Below, in pieces: positions 55,398 to 64,000 of a DNA stretch of 64,000 bases. Made by a program: the position numbers and the translations under genes. The notes under the pieces are model-generated. The model was not told the DNA's origin, searched no databases, and worked only from the letters and a program-made list of their open reading frames with translations. Location: assembly GCF_900107275.1 (NCBI RefSeq), contig NZ_FNPI01000016.1, positions 1-64,000 on the forward strand, in the 5' to 3' direction. Each line of letters opens with the position of its first letter. Within the stretch, counting starts at the first letter, position 1. Source of the DNA: Evansella caseinilytica (lineage in GTDB: Bacteria > Bacillota > Bacilli > Bacillales > Salisediminibacteriaceae).

Positions 55398-55538
55398 ATG
55401 GCATGGTATTGGTGGGTTCTAATTATTGTGGCTCTTGCAGGTTTTATCTTTTTAAAGATCAAAGTTGGTGGTGCGTGGATGAAAAAACAAAAAGAGAAAA
55501 AAATGCAGCGCGAAAAAATGATGGAGGATGAAGACTAA
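55398..55538 (+). CDS. Small membrane protein of the ABC cassette (46 residues)
   Basis: The frame MAWYWWVLIIVALAGFIFLK is one hydrophobic helix followed by a very basic and then acidic tail (KKQKEKKMQREKMMEDED). Its start is 5 bp after the permease stop with GGAGGTAATCTT before it, and its TAA overlaps the TetR start (TAATG). This coupling makes it a real gene; it may stabilise the transporter. Confidence 0.7.
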   Translation: MAWYWWVLIIVALAGFIFLKIKVGGAWMKKQKEKKMQREKMMEDED

Positions 55539-56170
55539 TGTCAGAAGCAAACAGAAAGATGAAATGGCAACAGGAGGGGGCTGAAAACCCTCTTAACGGC
55601 AATACGGCGCTTTGCGAAGCCGCGCTGGACGTTTTTTCCACATACTCCTTTGGAGAAGCCTCGTTGAATGATATCATCAAGGCTGCGGGAATGAACAAAG
55701 GGAGCTTTTACTATCGCTTTTATGACAAAATGGATTTGTATCTGTCTTTGTTTCAACGGCTTAGTATAGAAAAACTGAAGTTGTTCGAGCAATACGACGA
55801 CACGAATACGGAAGACGATTTCTTTACGTCCATAAGGAAGAAAGCTATATTGGGAATCCGTTTTGCACGGAAAGAGCCAAGATACACCGCGCTTTCTCGT
55901 CGGTTTCTGACTGAGGAATTAAGTTTTCGAGAAACTGTGATTGATGTTTTTGGCGGTGTCACCGAAAATGTATTGCTCCGTATGGTCGAGGAGGCTCAGG
56001 CAAAGGGGCAGGTTCGCCACGATATTTCCGTACAAATGATGGCTGAGGTGTTTGCCATCTTGCTGGAACGGATTGATAAGGTCATTACACCTGCTATGGA
56101 TGATGATGAAGTATTAATCAAGATAGATGAACTGATCACGGTATTGCGGGATGGGACGGCGGTGGAGTAA
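55538..56170 (+). CDS. TetR-family regulator of the ABC cassette
   Basis: The 210-residue protein has a helix-turn-helix at about 45-75 (FGEASLNDIIKAAGMNKGSF) and a helical effector domain. It is the last gene of the cassette, translationally coupled to the small membrane protein, and probably binds the palindromes before the ATPase gene and responds to the exported compound. Confidence 0.85.
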   Translation: MSEANRKMKWQQEGAENPLNGNTALCEAALDVFSTYSFGEASLNDIIKAAGMNKGSFYYRFYDKMDLYLSLFQRLSIEKLKLFEQYDDTNTEDDFFTSIRKKAILGIRFARKEPRYTALSRRFLTEELSFRETVIDVFGGVTENVLLRMVEEAQAKGQVRHDISVQMMAEVFAILLERIDKVITPAMDDDEVLIKIDELITVLRDGTAVE

Positions 56171-56699
56171 GGGAATTTCCGCATGCTTTCAAAGCCGACG
56201 CTGTTGATGATAAAATGGCTGTGGATATATTTTCAGTCCACATGGGTACGACCAAAAGCGCTAACGCGCCTTAATCACGTCTCAAGTGATTGCTAATCAC
56301 TTGGGACGTACCACATTTAATGGTTTTCTCAACCGTTTCTTTTATATCAAGTTGATAGCCTTCAGGGAATCGATCATGATGAAGTCTCCAAAAACCATCA
56401 AAGCGCTCCTATAATATCTGTTTAACAACGCCTCTGATGTTCTTCCCCATGACCACGTCCTCCCCTATCACCTTCATCGATTTTTCTTATAGGGTATAAG
56501 CCCCCCACCTCTAAGCGTTAGCGTAGGTGGGATGTTAAATCAGGTGGAGTAGCGTCTCCACCTGATTCCCCGAAGTTTCCGCTTGGCTGTTGCGAGTTCA
56601 CTTTAACGAAAAGTTGTCCACAGAACGACCCCATTTATCATTTCCTAAACAAAAGAAAAACCTTTTCCAGCTTTTTCGTGTCCGGAAAAGGTTCTTCTA
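56171..56699. repeat. Intergenic region with stacked palindromes, possible IS200/IS605 remnant
   Basis: Three hairpins stand here: 56277-56309 (ACGTCTCAAGTGATT / AATCACTTGGGACGT), 56504-56531 (CCCACCT / AGGTGGG with CTAAGCGTTAGCG inside) and 56538-56567 (AATCAGGTGGAG / CTCCACCTGATT). The AAGC-CCCCCACCT-CTAAGCGTTAGCG arrangement resembles right ends of IS200/IS605 elements of Bacillales. No transposase or TnpB remains. A cvpA terminator (AGAAAAACC...GGTTCTTCT type) is at about 56652-56698. Confidence 0.5.
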
Positions 56700-57233
56700 C
56701 TATGCATTCATCCAAAGATCTTTGATTTGATTGGAGATAATCGGTGTATACTCGAATATCATCTCCGCAAACGTCGAATTTTGAACCATTTCTTGAAGGA
56801 AATCAATTTGAATCAATGCCGCTAAATGCAACAAGACAACGATAATCAGCAATCCCTCAAGAAAACCGAGGATGCCCCCGAGCCAGCGGTTAATCATGTT
56901 CAGCAGCGGTAAATGAGCGAGGAAGTCAAACAGCGAGCCGATAATTTGCATTGCTATTTTGGTCCCGAAAAAAAGAATAGCAAAGGCGATACCGTTATAA
57001 TAGACATTCTCAAGCTTGAAGGCCTCTACAAGCAATGTTAATCCCGATTCCGTGGACAGCTGCGGAAAAGGTATCCATAAGCGTATGTAATGCGCTACTT
57101 CCTGATAGTACATTTTCGCTACAATGAAGGCAACAATAAAACCTAAAAGGTGTATCAATTGTAAAATAAGCCCTCTTCGAAAGCCGACAAAAAAGCTGAT
57201 AACTAAAGCTACAAATAAAATAAGACTAAGCAT
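56700..57233 (-). CDS. yshB: CvpA family membrane protein YshB
   Basis: The 177-residue protein has four predicted membrane helices (for example LILFVALVISFFVGFRRGLI) and is of the colicin V production CvpA family. It is 2 bp after the zapA stop. Its role in Bacillus is unclear. Normally it is adjacent to polX; here the ABC cassette lies between them. Confidence 0.88.
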   Translation of the reverse strand: MLSLILFVALVISFFVGFRRGLILQLIHLLGFIVAFIVAKMYYQEVAHYIRLWIPFPQLSTESGLTLLVEAFKLENVYYNGIAFAILFFGTKIAMQIIGSLFDFLAHLPLLNMINRWLGGILGFLEGLLIIVVLLHLAALIQIDFLQEMVQNSTFAEMIFEYTPIISNQIKDLWMNA

Positions 57234-57235
57234 CG

Positions 57236-57490
57236 TTACAAATCCTCATCTTTCTGTACTTTATCCAATTTTTCCAATAACAGCAGATAGTCATTTACAG
57301 CATTTACAGCTGTTAAGACAGCTAATTTATTTGAATCTAAATATGGATTGTTATTTTTTAACTCCTTCATTTTACGATCAACGAGTGCCGCCACTTTTTT
57401 TACATGCTCCGGGGGGTGTTCGCCGACGATGGTGTATTGTTGACCATAAATTGTTACGCTGGTTCGACGCTTTTCGTGTCCTTCTCCCAC
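57236..57490 (-). CDS. zapA: Cell division protein ZapA
   Basis: The 84-residue protein promotes FtsZ bundling at the division site. The pattern TIYGQQYTIVG, then HVKKVAALVDRKM and a C-terminal coiled coil is typical. The start is GTG at 57490, with GGAGG 8 nt upstream. It forms an operon with cvpA and is divergent from rnhC. Confidence 0.93.
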   Translation of the reverse strand: MGEGHEKRRTSVTIYGQQYTIVGEHPPEHVKKVAALVDRKMKELKNNNPYLDSNKLAVLTAVNAVNDYLLLLEKLDKVQKDEDL

Positions 57491-57743
57491 TCACAAGGCC
57501 TCCATTCGTCATTGAAATCCTAATCTATATCATAACATGCAGACTCATCTATGAAAATATAAAGATGCCCCACGGCAGCTTTTCTTCAATATAAGGAAAG
57601 GCAATGTTGTTTTCGGAAACGGTCATACATCGCTGCCGAACTTAGAGATGAGTGCGGGAATCGGGATCGTTTTTGAAAACAGGTGACGGAAAAGAAAAGC
57701 TGGTCTATACTGTAAAAAAACAGAAAAAAGGATGGACTGCTGA

Positions 57744-58724
57744 ATGAGCTACGAAGTATTGCAGGTAACCAGTAAAGCAATCGATGAAATGAAAAAATAT
57801 TATGCCGCCGATTTGAAGCAGTCGTTGCCTCCGGGAGCGGTTTTCGCTGCCAAAACAAAGGGTGTGAGCATTACCGGATATAAATCGGGAAAAGTGCTTT
57901 TTCAAGGAAAGGATGCAGCTGCGGAAGCTGGTCGCTGGCGTGAGAAAGCATCCGCTCCCGGCGCCGTTTCCAGGACAGCAGCTGCCCCCCAAAAGAATCC
58001 CGCCGGCAAAGCCGCCAAAAGCGCTGTCGATAATCACCGCTTTTTCCCACCGGCAAATGTGGCGCAGCTTGTGTTGCTTGGAAGCGATGAAACAGGCACC
58101 GGCGATTATTTCGGACCGATGACCGTCGCCTGCGCGCATCTGACACACGAGCAAATGAAAACGATGGAGCATTGGGGAATCCGCGATTCGAAAACGATCA
58201 ACGACGCGGTTATTCGCGAATTGGCGCCAAAGCTCGTTAAAGAATGCACGTACAGCCTCCTTGTTCTGCATAACGAAAAATATAACTCGCTTCAGCAAAA
58301 AGGCATGAATCAAGGGGAAATGAAAGCGATGCTCCACCATCAGGCAATAGCCAATGTCATGAAAAAATGTGAACAAGCCGGCATTGAATATTCGGGTGTG
58401 TTAATCGATCAGTTTGTTCAGCCGAAGCGATATTTTCAATATTTAAAAACACATGGAAAATCATGGGTGAATGAGACGCCAATTTACTTTGCCACAAAAG
58501 CAGAAGGCCTTCATCCGGCGGTCGCGGCTGCATCAGTGCTGGCCCGCTACTCGTTTTTAACCGAGATGGATAAGCTGGAAAAAGCAGTCGGCCTGCCGCT
58601 GCCAAAAGGAGCGGGTTCCTTTGTGGACAAAGCGGCAAAGGAAATCCTTCGCCAAAAGGGAAAGGAAGCATTATACCGTTGCAGCAAATGGCATTTTGCC
58701 AATACACAGAAAGCGTTGAGGTAA
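57744..58724 (+). CDS. rnhC: Ribonuclease HIII
   Basis: The 326-residue enzyme degrades RNA in RNA-DNA hybrids. An N-terminal TBP-like domain (about 1-80) is followed by the catalytic domain, with GSDETGTGDYFGPMTVAC holding the first acidic residues and VLIDQF the later Asp. It lies on the plus strand opposite zapA, as in B. subtilis. The linker at 75-105 is Ala/Pro/Lys-rich. Confidence 0.95.
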   Translation: MSYEVLQVTSKAIDEMKKYYAADLKQSLPPGAVFAAKTKGVSITGYKSGKVLFQGKDAAAEAGRWREKASAPGAVSRTAAAPQKNPAGKAAKSAVDNHRFFPPANVAQLVLLGSDETGTGDYFGPMTVACAHLTHEQMKTMEHWGIRDSKTINDAVIRELAPKLVKECTYSLLVLHNEKYNSLQQKGMNQGEMKAMLHHQAIANVMKKCEQAGIEYSGVLIDQFVQPKRYFQYLKTHGKSWVNETPIYFATKAEGLHPAVAAASVLARYSFLTEMDKLEKAVGLPLPKGAGSFVDKAAKEILRQKGKEALYRCSKWHFANTQKALR

Positions 58725-58816
58725 GATGTGCGAAGCCGAAAGGAAATTGCGTTCTTATTCTGTTTGTCGAGGTGAAGGGAAGCCGGCAACCGCCGGAGCA
58801 GCATGCTTCCGGGAGA

Positions 58817-59266
58817 CTACTCCTGCAGGGTAACGGTCTCCGCCAGCTTTCCTTTACGGATCAGCTTTTCCGTTGTATTTTCATAGATGATATCATCCCA
58901 AAATCCGCGGTCTTTTTCTACAATAAAGTTGGTTGGAAAATCTTCCAGCTTGATCGTTTTTATTTTCTCAACCAGCGGTTTCTGAAGTTTGCGGTGCCGA
59001 AGCAACGCTTCCGTCACTTCTTTGTACCGTTCACTTAAAAGATGGCATGCAACGCTACCCCGCCGGCAGAATGGACATTCGTTTCCCTCCATCAGCGACG
59101 ATAGATCATGGGTGATACACGGACTGACAACCCAGTAGTTTCTTCGCACCGCGTAAAGAACATCCGTTGCGTATTTGATGCTTGCCCTCTCCAGCGTAAA
59201 AACCACATTCCAGGCAAACGCCCTTTCTTCCTTTAACAGAGCAATCGATTCCACTCTTATCATCAT
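58817..59266 (-). CDS. Unknown 149-residue protein between rnhC and pheT
   Basis: Not recognised. Soluble, with ECPFCRRGSVACH, a cysteine cluster that could bind metal, and a Lys-rich C-terminal half. A GAGGTGTT precedes the ATG pair. B. subtilis has no counterpart here as far as I recall. Convergent with rnhC, 92 bp away. Confidence 0.6.
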   Translation of the reverse strand: MMIRVESIALLKEERAFAWNVVFTLERASIKYATDVLYAVRRNYWVVSPCITHDLSSLMEGNECPFCRRGSVACHLLSERYKEVTEALLRHRKLQKPLVEKIKTIKLEDFPTNFIVEKDRGFWDDIIYENTTEKLIRKGKLAETVTLQE

Positions 59267-59314
59267 AACACCTCAATTGGTGAATCCCGTATTATACCCT
59301 TATTTTATAATAAT

Positions 59315-59404
59315 GTTCAGGGACCATGTCCCGTACAATTTTGTGAACAATTTAAAGTTCAGGGACATGGTCCCGCACAATTGTCCCGCACAATTTTGTG
59401 AACA
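59315..59404. repeat. Tandem palindromic repeats downstream of pheT
   Basis: Two related units, 59315-59349 and 59357-59404, each begin GTTCAGGGAC and end TTTTGTGAACA. Each has an inner palindrome, GGGACCATGTCCC in the first and GGGACATGGTCCC in the second. The second has an additional TTGTCCCGCACAA insertion. The pattern resembles paired REP units. Confidence 0.7.
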
Positions 59405-59406
59405 TG

Positions 59407-59444
59407 AAAGCCCGGGGAAGATGGATCTTTCCTCCCCGGGTTTA
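59407..59444. terminator. Terminator-type hairpin after pheT
   Basis: AAAGCCCGGGGA pairs with TCCCCGGGTTT, with GATGGATC in the loop. It is very GC-rich; the U run on the pheT side is short. Confidence 0.65.
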
Positions 59445-59530
59445 AACACCTGTATCTTACTCCAGCCAAGCAGCTGGTTCACCGATTTCAACCTCAAAGA
59501 GTGCGCTGCTCAAACGGCATAACCACAGGA

Positions 59531-61951
59531 TTAAGAACGCAGCGTGGCACCGATCCGTTCTTCCAAGCCGACGAGTACTTTCTCATGAACTACGGTGACT
59601 TCCTCATCTGTTAATGTCTTTTCCGGATCCTGATACCGCAGCGAAAAGGCAAGGGATTTTTTACCGGACTCCAGATGCTCTCCTTGATATAAGTCAAACA
59701 GGGCGACATGCTTCAACAAATCTCCGCCAAGCTCGTGAATCACCTGTTCCACTTCTTCCGCTTTTACGTTCTCATCCACGACGAGGGCAATATCACGATC
59801 CATGGCTGGAAAACGTGGAATCGGAGCATAACGAACAACTTTCTCGTCCTGATCCGCAAGCTGATGGAAATCAAGCTCAAACACGTATGTTTCCGGCAAA
59901 GACCAAGCTTTGGCCGTGTTCGGATGTAATTGACCGATGACTCCTACCGATTTGCCGTTCACTTTGAGACACGCGGTTCTGCCCGGATGAAGCCCCGTTA
60001 CTTCCGCCTGGTCAAACCGGACATCCGCGTCGATGGCCAGCTCTTCAAGAAGACCCTCAACAATCCCTTTCACGACAAAGAAATCTACCGGCTTCTTCTC
60101 TCCCTGCCAGGCGTGTTCATACCATAACCCCATGAACGCTCCGGACAAATACGTTTTTTCGGAAGGCTGCGTTGTCAATGCCGCTTCATTTGTATGGAAA
60201 ACACCGCCGATTTCATATAAAGCAACGTTCAATATGCCGCGATTTTTGTTATAGCTTAAGGCATCCAGCAGGTGAGGCAGCAGCGTCGTGCGCAGTGTAC
60301 TCCGCTCTTCGCTCATCGGCAAGGCGAGCTTGATGCGTTCAGCCGATCGCTTTTCAAATAGCGATTCCTTTTCCGCTGTAGTTAACGAATAATTCACCGC
60401 CTCATGAATACCCACGCTTTCAAGGAAGCGGCGCACTTTCCGTTTTTTTGCCTGAAGTTCCGTCAAGCCCCCCGGTGTGGTCGCCGTGTAAGACAGCGTT
60501 GCCGGGATGTTGTCATAGCCATAAAGGCGGGCAACCTCCTCGATGACATCCGCTTCGATGGCGATATCCTGTCTTCTTGTCGGTACCGAGATATGAAAAA
60601 TATCATTATCCTCTTTGGCAGCAAATTGAAGCTTGTTAAAAATTGTTTTTACCGTAACCGTATCGATAGCTGTGCCCAACAAATCGTTTATTTTGGCAAG
60701 GGAAATGGTTACTTCTTTCTCTCCCCGATCAAGCGCATCATATTCTGTGACATCGGAAACCACCGTTCCCCCGGCTAATTCGGAAATCATCGCGGCGGCC
60801 CGCAACCCGGCCTCCTTCACGCGGTTCGGGTCAACCCCTTTTTCAAATCGGGCGCTGGCGTCACTTCGCAGTCCAAGATCGCGGGAAGCTTTTCGTACGG
60901 TAATACCGGAAAAATAGGCTGCCTCCAGTAAAATCGTTGTCGTATCCTGTTGAACCTCTGAATTTGCTCCCCCCATGACACCGGCAAGGGCAACTGGCTC
61001 CTTTCCGTTCGTTATCACAAGATGCTCGGCGGATAACGTTCTTTCCGCGCCGTCCAATGTCATGATTTTTTCTCCTTCAAAAGCGCGGCGGACAAGCACT
61101 TCCTTGGAACCGAAACGCTCTAAATCAAAAGCGTGCAGCGGCTGGCCGTATTCCAGCAGCACGTAATTCGTCACATCCACGACATTGTTGATCGGCCTGA
61201 TCCCCGCAGCCATCAACGTTGTCTGCAGCCACAACGGCGACGGGGAAATCGTTACATCCTTGATGATCATTGCACCATAATAAGGACAATCATCCTTTGC
61301 CTCGACGGAAACCGCCACGGTTCCTGCCGCCTCGATAGTGCTTTCCACTTCCTTCACCTCGGGAAGCGTTACTTCCCGGCCGAGGATGGCACCTATTTCA
61401 TAAGCAACGCCGAGCATGCTCAGACAGTCCGAGCGGTTAGGTGTTAAATCGAGCTCCAAGACGTGATCATCCAAGTTTAACAGCGGTATGACATCTTCGC
61501 CTGGAGTCACAGCCGTCGGGAACTGATAAATTCCTTCCGCATATTCCTTCGGCACGAGCTTGCCTTCGAAGCCAAGCTCCTGCAACGAACAGATCATCCC
61601 TTCAGAAACCTGGCCGCGCAGCTTGGCACGCTTGATTTTCATTCCTCCGGGCAGTCTCGCTCCCACTTTGGCAACAACAACGTACTGGTCTTTCCCAACG
61701 TTCGCCGCACCGCAGACTATTTGTGCCAGCTCCTCTTCGCCGATGTCCACTTGACAAACATTCAGCTTGTCTGCCTCCGGATGCTTCTCACACGCGACAA
61801 CCTTTCCGGCGACGATGTTTTTTACTCCTTTATTCATCGGCGTGACGATATCAACTTCCACTCCGCTCCGGGTCAGTTGCTCCGCAATTTCTTCCGCCGT
61901 CAAATCCTCGATTTGAATGTATTTTTTCAACCATTTATAGGATACTAACAC
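59531..61951 (-). CDS. pheT: Phenylalanyl-tRNA synthetase beta subunit
   Basis: The 806-residue subunit helps charge tRNA-Phe. The tRNA-binding domain is N-terminal (GKVVACEKHPEADKLNVCQV), B3/B4 editing domain mid-protein (TPNRSDCLSMLGVAYE; LRSDASARFEKGVD), and the ferredoxin-fold anticodon domain C-terminal (FPAMDRDIALVVDE). The start is GTG at 61951 after AAAGGAGG. In operon with pheS, 33 bp apart. Confidence 0.97.
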   Translation of the reverse strand: MLVSYKWLKKYIQIEDLTAEEIAEQLTRSGVEVDIVTPMNKGVKNIVAGKVVACEKHPEADKLNVCQVDIGEEELAQIVCGAANVGKDQYVVVAKVGARLPGGMKIKRAKLRGQVSEGMICSLQELGFEGKLVPKEYAEGIYQFPTAVTPGEDVIPLLNLDDHVLELDLTPNRSDCLSMLGVAYEIGAILGREVTLPEVKEVESTIEAAGTVAVSVEAKDDCPYYGAMIIKDVTISPSPLWLQTTLMAAGIRPINNVVDVTNYVLLEYGQPLHAFDLERFGSKEVLVRRAFEGEKIMTLDGAERTLSAEHLVITNGKEPVALAGVMGGANSEVQQDTTTILLEAAYFSGITVRKASRDLGLRSDASARFEKGVDPNRVKEAGLRAAAMISELAGGTVVSDVTEYDALDRGEKEVTISLAKINDLLGTAIDTVTVKTIFNKLQFAAKEDNDIFHISVPTRRQDIAIEADVIEEVARLYGYDNIPATLSYTATTPGGLTELQAKKRKVRRFLESVGIHEAVNYSLTTAEKESLFEKRSAERIKLALPMSEERSTLRTTLLPHLLDALSYNKNRGILNVALYEIGGVFHTNEAALTTQPSEKTYLSGAFMGLWYEHAWQGEKKPVDFFVVKGIVEGLLEELAIDADVRFDQAEVTGLHPGRTACLKVNGKSVGVIGQLHPNTAKAWSLPETYVFELDFHQLADQDEKVVRYAPIPRFPAMDRDIALVVDENVKAEEVEQVIHELGGDLLKHVALFDLYQGEHLESGKKSLAFSLRYQDPEKTLTDEEVTVVHEKVLVGLEERIGATLRS

Positions 61952-61984
61952 GTCTACTTCCTCCTTTGTCTCATTTGCTTTTCG

Positions 61985-63019
61985 TTACACCCGATGAAAT
62001 TGAGATAAGAAACGGGTATCGTTTGTGTAAAAATGCCGTATATCATCGATTCCATATTTCAGCATTGCAAATCGCTCCACACCCATCCCAAAGGCGAATC
62101 CTGTGTATTTTTCCGGATCGAAGCCGCCCATTCGCAAGACATTCGGATGCACCATTCCAGAACCAAGCACTTCAATCCAGCCCGTTTGTTTACATGTACG
62201 ACAACCGCTGCCTCCGCAAATGGCGCAGGAAACGTCCAGTTCCGCCGATGGTTCAGTAAACGGAAAATAACTCGGACGCAACCGGATTTCCCTGTCTTCG
62301 CCAAAGTAACGCTTGACAAATTGTTCGAAAATGCCTTTTAAATCACTCATCCGGATGCCTTCATCCACCAGCAGTCCTTCAATTTGCATAAATTGATGGG
62401 AATGTGTCGCGTCGTCTTCATCCCGGCGATATACTTTACCCGGACAAATAATTTTTACCGGTCCTTTCCCTTCATGTTTTTCCATCGTTCTCGTTTGAAC
62501 GGGAGATGTTTGCGTTCGCAACAGCAAATCGGAAGTGATAAAAAATGTATCCTGCATATCCCGTGAAGGGTGGTGTTTAGGCAGATTCAACGATTCAAAA
62601 TTATAGTAATCCGTTTCCACTTCCGGCCCTTCCGCCACGGTAAATCCCATGCCGATAAAGATGTCTTCGATCGTTTCGATCACCGATGTCAGCGGATGAC
62701 GCGCCCCTTTTACTGTCGGTCGTCCCGGCAATGTAACATCAATGCTTTCTGCCCGAAGCTTCTCGGCAAGCGCCGCTTCCTCCAGCTTCTGCTCCTTTTC
62801 TTCAATGCTTACGGCGACAGCTGCACGCACTTCATTAGCCATTTGTCCTACTTTCGGACGCTCTTCAGCAGTCAGCTTGCCCATCCCCTTTAAGACTTCC
62901 GTGACAGGCCCTTTTTTTCCTAAATACGCAATGCGAATATCTTTTAATTCTTTTACAGATTCAGCGGCCTCTACCTTCTTCAGCGCCTCCTCCTTCAGTT
63001 CTTGCAGACGATCCAGCAT
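61985..63019 (-). CDS. pheS: Phenylalanyl-tRNA synthetase alpha subunit
   Basis: The 344-residue catalytic subunit shows class II motifs: [32 protein letters not shown] and [15 protein letters not shown] start it at the second ATG (63019), 8 nt after AAGGAGG; the first ATG at 63025 is too close to that site. Regulated by the T-box leader upstream. Confidence 0.96.
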   Translation of the reverse strand: MLDRLQELKEEALKKVEAAESVKELKDIRIAYLGKKGPVTEVLKGMGKLTAEERPKVGQMANEVRAAVAVSIEEKEQKLEEAALAEKLRAESIDVTLPGRPTVKGARHPLTSVIETIEDIFIGMGFTVAEGPEVETDYYNFESLNLPKHHPSRDMQDTFFITSDLLLRTQTSPVQTRTMEKHEGKGPVKIICPGKVYRRDEDDATHSHQFMQIEGLLVDEGIRMSDLKGIFEQFVKRYFGEDREIRLRPSYFPFTEPSAELDVSCAICGGSGCRTCKQTGWIEVLGSGMVHPNVLRMGGFDPEKYTGFAFGMGVERFAMLKYGIDDIRHFYTNDTRFLSQFHRV

Positions 63020-63087
63020 GTGCATTTCCTCCTTTATCTATCCTGAACCTTTTGGCTCTGTTTGAACAACTTTTACCAGCTTCCGGC

Positions 63088-63375
63088 AACAAAAAAAGCC
63101 TTCTTCCCAAAAAGGGACGAAAGCTCGCGGTACCACCCTTGTTAATGATTGAATCGCAAAAAACATAGCAACAATCATTCACTTCATTAAAAGATAACGG
63201 CGTTTCGGCCGGAACACCTTCACAAGAAAAAACCTTGTGATCCGATGCCAACTCCAGAGCGAATTCGGCTGAGTTCCATCTTGGAAATGCTTCCAGTCCA
63301 TGACATTTCCTCCCTGTAAGCGAACGTTGCAGCGTACTACTCTCCTTCACAGTTTTTCAAACGTTTATACTTTAA
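63088..63375 (-). ncRNA. T-box leader of pheST
   Basis: On the minus strand the conserved T-box AGGGTGGTACCGCG is followed by GCTTTCGTCCC and a terminator hairpin (GGGAAGAAGGCTTTTTTT). Upstream sits a structured leader with a candidate TTC (Phe) specifier in GCCGAATTCGCTC. Uncharged tRNA-Phe should bind it and allow pheST transcription. Confidence 0.9.
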
Positions 63376-63385
63376 TATGCTAAAC

Positions 63386-63414
63386 ATTATATATGGTTTT
63401 CATTCGTTTCGCAA
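63386..63414 (-). promoter_or_regulatory. Sigma A promoter of pheST
   Basis: TTGCGA and TATAAT on the minus strand are 17 bp apart, immediately before the T-box leader. Confidence 0.7.
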
Positions 63415-63532
63415 ATAGTTTTGTTAACTATGGGCAGTTCCGGTCTACAGCAGCTGTTGAAAATCGTTTGCCAGCGCTTGTAATGATATGAAAGAACTTC
63501 TCTACTGTTGTCTCTTCCTTGCCAATCGCTGC

Positions 63533-64000
63533 TTACCCGCGTAGATGATACAACAAGATGCCGGTGGCAATGCTGACATTTAATGATTCCGCCTGCCCGT
63601 ATATTGGAATATATAAATTTTGATCACATTTTTCTAAAAATGCAGGCTGAACACCACTTCCTTCATTCCCGACAAGAAGCGCGAAGCTTTCCTGCGGCGC
63701 GATGGCAGTGTACGTGCTTCCATGCAGAGAAGTGCCGAATACCGGTACATGATTGTCTTTGCAGAACTGGATCGCTTCTTCTAAATCCATTTTCAGTACC
63801 GGAATGTGAAACAGCGATCCTTGGGTGGCGCGTATCACTTTGCCGTTAAACGGGTCTGCCGTGCCTTCACCAAGAACGACCCCCGATATTCCCGCAGCAT
63901 CGGCAGTGCGAATGATGGCACCAATATTGCCGGGATCCTGCACACCATCAACCAGCAAAAATCGCCCACGCTCCAAAGGAATATTTTGCGTTTCCGGCAG
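63533..64000 (-). CDS. ysgA: SpoU/TrmH-family RNA 2'-O-methyltransferase, 5' part outside window
   Basis: The C-terminal SPOUT domain is present: DGVQDPGNIGAIIRTADAAG (motif 1), LLVGNEGSGVQ (motif 2) and IPIYGQAESLNVSIATGILL (motif 3), which form the knot that binds S-adenosylmethionine. The gene extends past base 64000. Position before pheS matches B. subtilis ysgA. Confidence 0.92.
   Translation of the reverse strand: MPETQNIPLERGRFLLVDGVQDPGNIGAIIRTADAAGISGVVLGEGTADPFNGKVIRATQGSLFHIPVLKMDLEEAIQFCKDNHVPVFGTSLHGSTYTAIAPQESFALLVGNEGSGVQPAFLEKCDQNLYIPIYGQAESLNVSIATGILLYHLRG

Noticed and set aside
57705-58376. 223-residue minus-strand frame opposite rnhC
   Set aside because: Antisense shadow; rnhC has all catalytic motifs and conserved position.
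1-64000. CRISPR arrays, tRNA and rRNA genes
   Set aside because: No regularly spaced short direct repeats and no recognisable tRNA or rRNA sequence were found on either strand.

Overview
The window is a piece of a low-to-moderate GC Gram-positive, spore-forming chromosome, most likely Bacillaceae. On the minus strand it carries the Bacillus subtilis-type backbone in conserved order (high to low coordinate): a SpoU-family rRNA/tRNA methyltransferase, pheS, pheT, zapA, cvpA (yshB), polX, mutS2, yshE, two lcfA-type acyl-CoA ligases, fadR, fadB, etfB, etfA, trxA, uvrC, lysC, sdhC, sdhA, sdhB, ysmA and gerE. rnhC and yslB lie on the plus strand, as in B. subtilis. Species cannot be fixed from the sequence alone.

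Region 1 (about 0-18 kb) is accessory. A minus-strand operon (9843-607) resembles an antiphage module: a decayed first gene, a CoiA-like zinc-finger protein, a coiled-coil protein, an unknown 340-residue protein, a giant DEAH helicase with a DUF1998/MrfA-type C-terminus, and a wrecked Dam-type adenine methylase directly behind it. A broken IS630-family element and a second, intact Dam-type methylase follow. Next comes a plus-strand LXG polymorphic-toxin operon: two small type VII partner-like proteins, an LXG protein with a C-terminal HELGH metallopeptidase domain, and two paralogous lipoproteins that are likely immunity proteins. A tandem pair of small coiled-coil genes closes the region.

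Region 2 (about 18-23 kb) is the gerE-ysmA junction, remodelled by an inserted AraC regulator / Atu4866-like / short-chain dehydrogenase cassette. The cassette lies between a truncated ysmA copy and a complete one, and gerE has lost its C-terminal helix.

Region 3 (23-52 kb) is backbone metabolism: succinate dehydrogenase, potassium uptake, lysine-riboswitch-controlled aspartokinase, UvrC, thioredoxin, and the fatty-acid degradation set (electron-transfer flavoprotein, enoyl-CoA hydratase, FadR, two acyl-CoA ligases). FadR-like operators occur upstream of fadR, the distal lcfA copy and ysmA. An Old Yellow Enzyme-type flavoprotein, a PTS permease and a TetR regulator are inserted between the lcfA pair and yshE. 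mutS2 and polX follow.

Region 4 (52-64 kb) begins with an inserted drug-export-type ABC cassette with its own TetR and a long palindromic operator between polX and cvpA. It then returns to backbone: cvpA, zapA, rnhC, pheT and pheS behind a T-box, and the methyltransferase gene cut by the window edge.

A family of dispersed intergenic repeats (about 150-370 bp), each ending in a strong hairpin, recurs at least seven times. In three cases the hairpin begins at the stop codon of a host gene, so the repeats probably serve as terminators.
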